This document shows, in pieces, positions 6,101 to 12,389 of a stretch of DNA of 12,887 nucleotides. Every line of letters begins with the position of its first letter. Position 1 is the first letter of the stretch. The position numbers were made by a program, and so were the translations under genes. The notes below the pieces were generated by a model, which saw only the letters and a list, made by a program, of their open reading frames with translations, did not search any database and was not told the origin of the DNA. The stretch is from Thermoleophilaceae bacterium (GTDB taxonomy: Bacteria > Actinomycetota > Thermoleophilia > Solirubrobacterales > Thermoleophilaceae), in assembly GCA_013696905.1 (NCBI GenBank), contig JACCXP010000110.1, forward strand, positions 1-12,887, in the 5' to 3' direction.

Positions 6101-8014
6101 TTCACGGTCGCCGGCATCGGCGACATGTCGGGCGACGTGTTCGGCAACGGCATGCTGCTCTCGCGCCAGATCCGCCTGGTCGCTGCCTTCAACCACCAGC
6201 ACGTCTTCCTCGACCCCGATCCCGACCCGGCGACCGGCCACGCCGAGCGTGAGCGCCTGTTCGCGCTGCGTGGCTCGTGGAGCGACTACGACGAGTCGCT
6301 GATCGCGGAGGGCGGCGGCGTATTCCCACGCAGCGCCAAGTCGATCCAGCTGTCGCCTCAGGCGGCCGCGGCGCTCGGCGTCGAGCCAGGCGCTATGACA
6401 CCGGCGGAGCTGATCCGCGCGATCCTGCGCTCGCCCGTCGACCTGCTCTTCAACGGCGGCATCGGCAACTACGTCAAGGCGAGCAGCGAGGCGCACGCCG
6501 ATGCCGGCGACCGTGCCAACGACTCCGTGCGCGTCGACGCCCCGGAGCTGCGCTGCCGCGTGATCGGCGAGGGCGGCAACCTCGGCCTGACCCAGCTCGC
6601 GCGCGTCGAGTACGCGCTCGCCGACGGACGCGTGAGCACCGACTTCATCGACAACTCGGGCGGTGTCGACTGCTCCGACCGCGAGGTCAACATCAAGATC
6701 CTGCTCGACTCCGTCGTCGCCTCGGACGACATGACCGAGAAGCAGCGAAACGAGCTGCTCGCGGACATGACCGACTCGGTCGCGGCGCTGGTGCTCGCCG
6801 ACTCGTACAGCCATGCACAGGCGCTCGGGATCGCGCGCGCGCAGGCGCCGGCGATGCTCGAGGCGCACCGGCGCTTCATCCGCTCGCTCGAGCATGGCGG
6901 GCTGCTCGACCGACAGCTCGAGCGGCTGCCCGACAACGAGCAGCTGGCGGAGCGCAAGGCGGCGGGGCTCGGCCTGACCGCGCCCGAGGCGGCGGTCCTG
7001 CTCGCCTACGCGAAGATCGCGATCGAGCACGAGCTGATCGACTCGGATGTCCCCGAGGACCCCTACCTCGCCGAGGAGCTCGAGCGGTACTTCCCGCCGC
7101 CGCTCCCCGAGCGCTTCGCCACGGCGATACAGGACCACAGGCTGCGGCGAGAGATCATCGCCACGCACATCACGAACTCGATGGTCAACCGCGCCGGGAT
7201 GTCGTTCGTCTTTCGCCATCGCGAGGAGACCGGCGCGCGCACCTCCGACATCGCGCGCGCCTACGCCGTCGCGCGCGAGGTCTTCGATGCGCGCGGGCTG
7301 TGGCAGGCGGTGGAGGAGCTCGACGGCCTGGTCGCGGCAGACGTCCAGTACCGCATGCTGCTCGCCCTGCGCCGCCTGGTCGAGCGCGCCACGCGCTGGC
7401 TGCTGCGAAACCGCCGGCCGCCGCTCGACATCGCGGCGACTGTGGCGCAGCTCGCGCCGGGCGCCCGGGCGCTCGCGGGAGCCGTGCCCGAGCTGCTGCT
7501 CGAGTCAGACCGCGAGGCGCTCGAGCAGACGGCCGAGGAGCTTCGCGCGGCAGGCGTCCCCGACGCCCTCGCGACACGCATCGCGGGGCTCGGCGCCGCG
7601 TTCTCGGCACTCGACGTGGCCGACGTCGCGGAGGCGACCGGGCACAGCGTGGAGGACGTCGCGAGCATCTACTTCGCGCTCGGCAGCCGGCTCGACCTGC
7701 GCACGCTGCGCGAGCGGATTGCCGGGCTCGAGCGCGACGACCGCTGGCACGCGCTGGCGCGTGGCGCCCTGCGCGACGAGCTCTATGCCGCGCACCGCTC
7801 GCTCGCGGCCGAGGTGCTCGGCACCGGAGCGCCGCAGCTCCCGATCGCGGAGCGCCTCGACGCCTGGATGGAGGAGAACGCGGACGCGCTCGAGCGCTGC
7901 CTGCAGGTGCTCTCCGACATCAGGGCGGCGGGCAGCTACGACCTTGCGACGCTGTCGGTCGCGCTGCGAGAGATCCGCGCGCTCGCGCAGTCGGCGCCGG
8001 GCGCGGCGGCGTAG
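3167..8014 (+). CDS. gdh: NAD-specific glutamate dehydrogenase, large 180-kDa class
   Basis: This 1,615-residue enzyme oxidatively deaminates glutamate to 2-oxoglutarate and ammonium with NAD, feeding the TCA cycle. Its length matches the large class of bacterial GDHs (about 1,600 residues; Bac_GDH family). The first 700 or so residues are the regulatory, ACT-like region typical of this class, including DDMPFLVDSVSMEL near residue 105. The catalytic core begins near residue 790. VARGGIRWSDR at 811-821, KAQMVKN with K834 and K839, and GAKGGF with K849 correspond to the substrate and catalytic lysine segments. GIGDMSGDVFGNG at 983-995 and IDNSGGVDCSD at 1161-1171 are strongly conserved in the family. 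A helical C-terminal region follows. The ATG at 3167 is preferred because the frame upstream overlaps the divergent deacetylase gene. In mycobacteria this class is inhibited by GarA; no GarA gene is visible here. The gene ends 18 bp before the convergent DUF427 gene. Confidence 0.97.
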   Translation: MAGTVDATEASLLDKIVSRCRERLPGDEGDRAAEFARQYYAFAPPDYLQDRSPLDIYGAALAHWGFAAQRAPGSAKVRVYNPQFETHGWQSSHTVVEIVSDDMPFLVDSVSMELRRQSYAIHFVLNAVLEVRRDPRGQLVDVLARGARAEDAITESVIHLEINRETSPGALQSLREDLRRVLGDVRAAFEDWPAMRERARALGAELAEQDVASIEPEHRAEVRAFLEWIDDEHFVFLGYREYDLVTEDGEDGLRAVPSTGLGVLRDAGGDGRAGRASGLTKEGRRQLREPRLLYLTKANRRATVHRAAQLDYIGIQRFDASGAIVGEHRFLGLYTSAAYRTSFRDIPLVRRKGKRVLERAGFAPASHNDKAVAEILETYRRDELFQISEQELFETSMGILHLGERQRVRLFVRHDVYGRFLSCLVFVPRDRYNTDARQRIQDILQAAFGGSSVDYSARISESVLARLHVIVHVDAGELPAYDLGQIEGRIVEATRLWRDDLADALADAHGEERAGDLARRYGEAFPAGYRADFVSRAAVSDIEHIESLSGDQALGMSLYRPLEAPEGFLRFKLFKSGEPISLSRAVPVFENMGVRVADERPYELTPLGRPPVWIYDFGLSYGVEGELQADEVKEIFQDAFASVWRGEAENDGFNRLVLRARLTWREIVVLRAVCKYLRQAGIAFSQNYMARTLAANAGVASLLVELFHARFDPARSRTGKGVDRLAEVIEGALEEVPSLDEDRILRRFLAVVQAILRTNHYQRDGAGRLKPYMSFKLDPSQVPELPLPRPMFEVFVYSPRTEGVHLRGGRVARGGIRWSDRPEDFRTEVLGLMKAQMVKNAVIVPVGAKGGFVVKRPPAGGDREQMMEEVKACYRTLIRGMLDLTDDLKGGEVVAPADVVRYDGDDPYLVVAADKGTATFSDTANAIAGEYGYWLGDAFASGGSKGYDHKQIGITARGAWESVKRHFRELGTDVQSRPFTVAGIGDMSGDVFGNGMLLSRQIRLVAAFNHQHVFLDPDPDPATGHAERERLFALRGSWSDYDESLIAEGGGVFPRSAKSIQLSPQAAAALGVEPGAMTPAELIRAILRSPVDLLFNGGIGNYVKASSEAHADAGDRANDSVRVDAPELRCRVIGEGGNLGLTQLARVEYALADGRVSTDFIDNSGGVDCSDREVNIKILLDSVVASDDMTEKQRNELLADMTDSVAALVLADSYSHAQALGIARAQAPAMLEAHRRFIRSLEHGGLLDRQLERLPDNEQLAERKAAGLGLTAPEAAVLLAYAKIAIEHELIDSDVPEDPYLAEELERYFPPPLPERFATAIQDHRLRREIIATHITNSMVNRAGMSFVFRHREETGARTSDIARAYAVAREVFDARGLWQAVEELDGLVAADVQYRMLLALRRLVERATRWLLRNRRPPLDIAATVAQLAPGARALAGAVPELLLESDREALEQTAEELRAAGVPDALATRIAGLGAAFSALDVADVAEATGHSVEDVASIYFALGSRLDLRTLRERIAGLERDDRWHALARGALRDELYAAHRSLAAEVLGTGAPQLPIAERLDAWMEENADALERCLQVLSDIRAAGSYDLATLSVALREIRALAQSAPGAAA

Positions 8015-8016
8015 AG

Positions 8017-8031
8017 CTTCAGCGCCTGAGG
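8017..8031. terminator. Short hairpin between convergent genes, possible bidirectional terminator
   Basis: In the 18-bp gap between the two convergent stop codons, cttcag at 8017-8022 can pair with ctgagg at 8026-8031 around a CGC loop. This gives a 6-bp stem with one G-U pair. There is no T-run on either side, so intrinsic termination is not assured. Its placement is the main argument. Confidence 0.35.
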
Positions 8032-8032
8032 G

Positions 8033-8809
8033 CTATGACCAGGGCGTCGTCGGGCGCTCGAGCAGCGTGCCGCCGACGTATACGTCCGCGTGCTCGTCGT
8101 GGAAGCAGATCGCCTGCTCGATCTTCGGGCACTCGGGGATCGGCGCCTTGTACGTCCAGGCGAGGTCCTCGTGCAGCCCGGCGCCGGCGTCGACCGAGAA
8201 GTAGCTCGCATCGCCCTTGTAGGGGCACGACGTGCGCGTCTCACTCGGCCGCAGCAGGTCGAGCCGCACGTCGGCGCGCGGAATGTAGTAGCGCGTCGGC
8301 AGGCCCGTCTCGAACAGCAGCAGCGGGCGTCCGGAGTCGGCGATCGTCTGGCCGTCGACCTCGATGCGCACGTGGCGCGAGCTGCGCTGGACGTCGATCC
8401 GCTTGTAGGGGTCGCGCGCGTGCACGAAGACCTGGTCGTCCTCCTCCCACCACGAGTCGAGCGCCTTCCAGTAGAAGGCGACGTGGTCGCCGATGTCGGG
8501 GCAGCCCTCGATCGGATGCTCGTAGCGCCAGGCGGCGTCGGGCTCGACACGGTCGCCGACGCGCAACGAGAGGTATGCGGCCTCGCCCTTGCGCGGGCAC
8601 GCCGTGCGCCGCTCGGATGGCTCGAGCAGATCGCCGCGGACGTCGGCGAGCGGGAAGTAGTAGACGGGCAGGTGACCGTTCTCGAACATCAGCAGCGCGC
8701 GGCGCGAGTCGACGACCCACTCGCCGGCGAAGCGCCCGCGCAGCCAGCGCGGGCTCTCCTCCACTCGAAGCGCCTCGGCACCGTTCGAGCGGTGGACGAG
8801 CCCTTTCAT
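8033..8809 (-). CDS. Tandem DUF427 domain protein
   Basis: This 258-residue protein is built from two copies of the DUF427 fold. Copy 1 spans about residues 20-120 and contains YYFPLADV, LLEPSERRTACPRKGEAAY and an AWRYEHPIEGCPDI segment. Copy 2 spans about residues 145-245 with the parallel YYIPRADV, LLRPSETRTSCPYKGDASY and AWTYKAPIPECPKI. Each copy keeps the CPxKG core (C71 and C195) and the downstream Cys-Pro. DUF427 is a small beta-rich fold of unsettled function, widespread in actinobacteria; two-copy forms are known. No signal peptide or membrane segment is seen. The ATG at 8809 is supported by GAGGA at 8821-8817, 7 bp upstream. The gene lies 46 bp downstream of the helicase-nuclease gene on the same strand and is probably cotranscribed with it, although no functional link is evident. 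Confidence 0.93.
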   Translation of the reverse strand: MKGLVHRSNGAEALRVEESPRWLRGRFAGEWVVDSRRALLMFENGHLPVYYFPLADVRGDLLEPSERRTACPRKGEAAYLSLRVGDRVEPDAAWRYEHPIEGCPDIGDHVAFYWKALDSWWEEDDQVFVHARDPYKRIDVQRSSRHVRIEVDGQTIADSGRPLLLFETGLPTRYYIPRADVRLDLLRPSETRTSCPYKGDASYFSVDAGAGLHEDLAWTYKAPIPECPKIEQAICFHDEHADVYVGGTLLERPTTPWS

Positions 8810-8816
8810 GTCTATG

Positions 8817-8821
8817 TCCTC
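8817..8821 (-). promoter_or_regulatory. Ribosome binding site of the DUF427 gene
   Basis: GAGGA on the minus strand lies 7 bp upstream of the ATG at 8809-8807. It is the clearest Shine-Dalgarno on the minus strand in this window and fixes the start. Confidence 0.6.
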
Positions 8822-8855
8822 GAGGTGCGGCGCATCGCTTGCTGTCCCATCGCCG

Positions 8856-11800
8856 TCAAGTTAGCTCCACCAGCCGGCAGAGCGCGTTCACGAGTCGCAT
8901 CTGCTCGACCGAGGAGCAGCGCGCGTGCAGCAGCCGCGGCGAGCAGACGAGCACGGCCAGGCACTGCGCGCGCGAGATCGCCACGTTGAGGCGGTTGCGG
9001 CTGAACAGGAAGTCGAGCCCGCGCGGCACGTCCGCGCCGCTCGAGCTCGCCATCGAGAAGAAGACGACCGGCGCCTCCTGGCCCTGGAACTTGTCGACAG
9101 TTCCGACGCGCGCCTTGCCGTCGAGCCGCGTGGCGATCGCGCGCACCTGCATGTTGTAGGGAGCGACGACGAGGATGTCGGCGGGCGTGAGGGCGCGCTC
9201 GTCGCCGTCGCAGCTGACGACGGCGCCGCCGTCGAGCAGGCGCTCGACCTCGATCGCGATCCGCTCGGCCTCCTCGGGAGAGCTCTGGCGGTTGTCCTCG
9301 TGCTCGACCGCCAGGTAGCGCACCCCGGTGCCGCTGAGGCCAGGCGAGGTCAGCGTCTGCGTGGCGCAGCGCTCCTCCGCCTCGAGCCGTCCCTGGTACA
9401 TCGTGTCGGAGATGAACGAGCAGACGTCGGGGTGCATGCGGTAGGTCGTGCCGAGGAAGACGCCGCGCTCTGGCGCCACGGTCTCGTCGTCGCTGAGCAG
9501 GTGCTCGAGCACCGACGCGCTCGAGCCGCGCGGGTGCACCCCCTGCACCACGTGGGCGAGCTGCTGAGGGTCGCCGAGCAGCACCAGGTTGCGGGCCGCG
9601 CCCCCGATCGCCAGCGCGTCGGCAAGCGACACCTGTCCGGCCTCGTCGACGAACAGCGTGTCGACCGCCCCGCTCAAGCCCTCGCGCGCGAACAGCCACG
9701 CCGTGCCCGCGATCAGCTGGATGTCGTCCTCCGGCGGCTCGAAGTCGGCGTTCGTCGACGAGCTCTCGATGAACGCGCCCTCGTAATGCGATTCGGTGCC
9801 CTCGCCGCTCGACTTCTTGAGCCCGCGGAAGCTGAAGCCCTCGGCGGTCGCCGCCTCCTCCACCTTGTCGAGCAGGTTGGCGATCGCCTTGTGCCCGGTG
9901 GCCACGACCCCGACGCGGCGCCCGCGGCGCATCAGGTCGACGATCAGGCGCGCGCCGGTGTGGGTCTTGCCGGAGCCGGGCGGGCCCTGGATGAAGAGCG
10001 CGCTCGAGTCGAGCGCGGCGACCTGGCTCTCGAGGCGCTCGAGGTCGCCACTCGCAAGCGGTGAGCCCTCGGGGAGGCCGGCGATCCGCGGCGGGCGCCC
10101 GAGCAGCAGGTCGGTAAGCGCATCGAGCGAGCCGTTCGGCTCGAGTCCGTGCTCGATCACACGGCGGGCGAGGCGCTCGAGGGCGGCACGCTGGGCAGTC
10201 GTCGGAAGCGGCTGGCCGGGGATCAGCGCCCGCGGCAGCGGCTCGACGTCCGACTTCTTGGCGCGCTTGATCCAGACGAGCGCGCGCGTGTCGTCGACCT
10301 CGACGACGGTGACGCGTCCCCCCGTCGCCGGATCGACCGCCTGCCCCGGCCGCAGCTTGTGCTGCTGGTCGGGAAAGCGCAGCGGGTAGAGCCACGAGAG
10401 GTCCTGCTCGCCCCGCTCGACGTCGGGGGCCGGGGCCAGGCTGCCGATCGCGTCGGAGTCTGCCTCGAGCTCGGCCGGCGTCCGCTGGAGCCGCTCGAAA
10501 TATGCCCAGAAGCCGGGCTTCGACTCGCGGCGGTGGTAGTCGAGCAGGTCGGCCAGCAGGCGGCGGGCGCGCTGCTCAAAATCGAGGGGCGCGTCCTCGT
10601 CGTCGGGCAGATCCACGGTCAGCGCCGCACGCAGCCGGGCGATCTCCTCCTCCCGCTCGAGCCGCTCCGGGCTGAGCCGGCTGGCCGGCCGGGCGTCGCG
10701 CGGCGCCAGCACCGCGTCGTACTCGCGCCTGGCGTCCTCGCGCTGCGCGAGCAGCCAGTTGCGCAGCTCGAGCGTCGAGACGCAGTCGTCGCGGTTGTAG
10801 TCTGCGAGCGCATCGAGCTTGGCCGGGTCGCGCGTGTCGAGGTACTCCTCGTAGGCGACGATCGAGCCCCCGCCCTCGGTCACCTCGGTGTCGCGCCCGT
10901 CGCGGTAGAAGGCCTCGACGTTCTTGATCGAGTAGCGCGGCTCCGAGATCCGCATCGACTGGCGCACCACTGCGTAGAGGTCGACGAACACGCGCCGGCG
11001 CAGCAGCTCGTCGACCTCGGCCTCGCGCGTGCCGTGACGGCTCATCAGCTTCTTGAGCGCGTTCGGCTCGTAGGGGGCGTAGTGGTAGATGTGCATCTCC
11101 GGGTCCGCTGCGAGGCGCGCGGTCACCCAGTCGACGAAGCCCTCGAAGGCGTGCCGCTCGCCGGCGCGGTCGTGGCCCCAGAACGCGGTGAAGCTCGAGG
11201 CGGGATCGCCGCCGCCATCAGCAGTGACCGCCCCGAACAGGTACTCGAGCCCGTCGATCCCCCAGAACGGGTCGCCCTCCATGTCGAAGAAGACGTCGCC
11301 GCGCGAGGGCTCGGGCAGGCGCTGGAAGCCGCGGCCGTCCTCGAGCGGGAGCAGGTTTAGGCGCAGCTCGCCGGTGGCGTCGTAGTGCGCCTGAAGCGCG
11401 GCCTGATCGCGCAGGGACTCGAGCGCGTCGTCGCCGATGCCGGCCACCTGGAGCGGCGGCACCTGTGCGGCGAGCGTGCGCAGCGTCGGGATGCCGGCCG
11501 CCTCGAGCTTCCCGACCTGGTCACGCCGCATCATCGCGACCCGGCTCAGGTGATCGTCGGCCTCGCGCTTGCGCTCGCAGCGCTCGATCCAGTCGCAGCG
11601 GCTGCAGTGCTCGACGGGATAGGGGTAGGGCGGCTCGGCACCGTCCTCGAATGCGGCGAGCACGTCGCCGAAGTGCGCCCGCACGCGCCGCACGTAGGCG
11701 GCGAAGTCGTCGTAGAGGAACGTGCGCTGCTCGCTCGTGCCGAGCACGACGTGCATGTGCTTCGGCATCAGCCCTTGGATGCGCGCCACCTGCTCGCTGT

Positions 11801-12269
11801 AGAAGCAGAGCTGCAGGATGTAGTAGGGCTTCGGGTGCTTGGCGAGCTTGGTGTCCGCGACCTCGTACGAGAAGCCGCCGAGTCCGGGCGAGGGCTCATC
11901 GGTGCGCAGCAGGAAGTCGGCGTAGCCCTGCCACCCGTCGTCGACGAACGCTGCCTGGTAGACGACGTCGACACCCGCGCGCATCGCCTGCTCGGTCCTC
12001 TCGATCGCAGCGGGGACCTCCCAGGGCGATTGGCCGGGCGCGACGACGTCGAAGACCTCGAGGCCTTGCTCGATCAACCGCCGGCGATAGGCGTCTTCGT
12101 GCTCGTTGCCCTTGCGCGCGACGAGCTCGGCGTCCGGTCGCGGCGGCGAGTCCGGCGGATCGATCCGGCCGCGGGCGCTGTAGAGGTCGAGCGCCGTGCG
12201 ATGCTCGCAGGCCAGGAAGTGATAGAGGTCGGTCGGGGAGAGGAGAACGTCGTCGCCTGAGAGTCGCAT
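8856..12269 (-). CDS. TM0106-type RecB-like nuclease fused to DEDD exonuclease-like domain and SF1B helicase
   Basis: This 1,137-residue protein carries three enzyme modules. Residues 1-235 form a RecB/Cas4-like PD-(D/E)xK nuclease: GNEHE at 54-58, D118 in GYADF, D139-T-K141 in EVADTKLAK and the QLCFY motif at 153-157. Four Cys (C21, C222, C225, C231) are spaced like the Fe-S cluster of Cas4, AddB and Dna2. Residues 325-505 resemble the YprB-type RNase H/DEDD exonuclease: D329-x-E331, HYAPYE near 396, D430 and YNRDD at 491-495. Residues 740-1137 form a UPF1/Dna2-like SF1B helicase with Walker A GPPGSGKT at 762-769, DEAGQ at 875-879, GDPQQL at 899-904, TYRMHP at 942-947, VDKFQGQE at 1058-1065 and NVAISRAQ at 1095-1102. 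All motifs look intact. The cellular role is unproven; DNA or RNA end processing in repair or defence is an inference. The start ATG at 12269 has no clear ribosome site. Confidence 0.95.
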   Translation of the reverse strand: MRLSGDDVLLSPTDLYHFLACEHRTALDLYSARGRIDPPDSPPRPDAELVARKGNEHEDAYRRRLIEQGLEVFDVVAPGQSPWEVPAAIERTEQAMRAGVDVVYQAAFVDDGWQGYADFLLRTDEPSPGLGGFSYEVADTKLAKHPKPYYILQLCFYSEQVARIQGLMPKHMHVVLGTSEQRTFLYDDFAAYVRRVRAHFGDVLAAFEDGAEPPYPYPVEHCSRCDWIERCERKREADDHLSRVAMMRRDQVGKLEAAGIPTLRTLAAQVPPLQVAGIGDDALESLRDQAALQAHYDATGELRLNLLPLEDGRGFQRLPEPSRGDVFFDMEGDPFWGIDGLEYLFGAVTADGGGDPASSFTAFWGHDRAGERHAFEGFVDWVTARLAADPEMHIYHYAPYEPNALKKLMSRHGTREAEVDELLRRRVFVDLYAVVRQSMRISEPRYSIKNVEAFYRDGRDTEVTEGGGSIVAYEEYLDTRDPAKLDALADYNRDDCVSTLELRNWLLAQREDARREYDAVLAPRDARPASRLSPERLEREEEIARLRAALTVDLPDDEDAPLDFEQRARRLLADLLDYHRRESKPGFWAYFERLQRTPAELEADSDAIGSLAPAPDVERGEQDLSWLYPLRFPDQQHKLRPGQAVDPATGGRVTVVEVDDTRALVWIKRAKKSDVEPLPRALIPGQPLPTTAQRAALERLARRVIEHGLEPNGSLDALTDLLLGRPPRIAGLPEGSPLASGDLERLESQVAALDSSALFIQGPPGSGKTHTGARLIVDLMRRGRRVGVVATGHKAIANLLDKVEEAATAEGFSFRGLKKSSGEGTESHYEGAFIESSSTNADFEPPEDDIQLIAGTAWLFAREGLSGAVDTLFVDEAGQVSLADALAIGGAARNLVLLGDPQQLAHVVQGVHPRGSSASVLEHLLSDDETVAPERGVFLGTTYRMHPDVCSFISDTMYQGRLEAEERCATQTLTSPGLSGTGVRYLAVEHEDNRQSSPEEAERIAIEVERLLDGGAVVSCDGDERALTPADILVVAPYNMQVRAIATRLDGKARVGTVDKFQGQEAPVVFFSMASSSGADVPRGLDFLFSRNRLNVAISRAQCLAVLVCSPRLLHARCSSVEQMRLVNALCRLVELT

Positions 12270-12389
12270 GGGGCCGGGGGCGTCGGAAAGACACCGTCAA
12301 TTCGTATCGGCAAGGGTGGCAGGGCACAAAAAACACGTGAACCGTTCAGCCCTCGAGCGATCTTGCAGGACATATAGGCGTCAGGGGGC
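12270..12389. other. 120-bp intergenic region, likely promoter of the helicase-nuclease gene
   Basis: This gap between two minus-strand genes is visibly richer in A/T than its surroundings. It holds a six-T run on the minus strand (12333-12328), an 11-bp palindrome at 12338-12348, and TATATG on the minus strand at 12376-12371, which could be a -10 box. I see no hairpin strong enough to place an intrinsic terminator for the upstream gene and no confident -35 box. Confidence 0.4.
12338..12348. repeat. Perfect 11-bp palindrome, possible operator
   Basis: TGAACCGTTCA is two 5-bp inverted arms around one central base, set next to an A/T tract 60-70 bp upstream of the helicase-nuclease start. A single palindrome of this size can arise by chance. 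It is listed because it lies in the only sizeable regulatory gap of the minus-strand cluster. Confidence 0.25.

Noticed and set aside
6277..9159. 960-codon plus-strand frame crossing the end of the dehydrogenase and into the DUF427 and helicase genes
   Set aside because: The translation is dominated by Arg/Ala/Pro low-complexity runs and it overlaps three well-supported genes in other frames. Long open shadows are expected at this GC content.
10149..12260. Long plus-strand frames antisense to the helicase-nuclease (10149-11360 and 11385-12260)
   Set aside because: They have Val/Leu/Arg/Ala-rich composition, no motifs and no ribosome sites, and lie opposite a protein with intact nuclease and helicase motifs.
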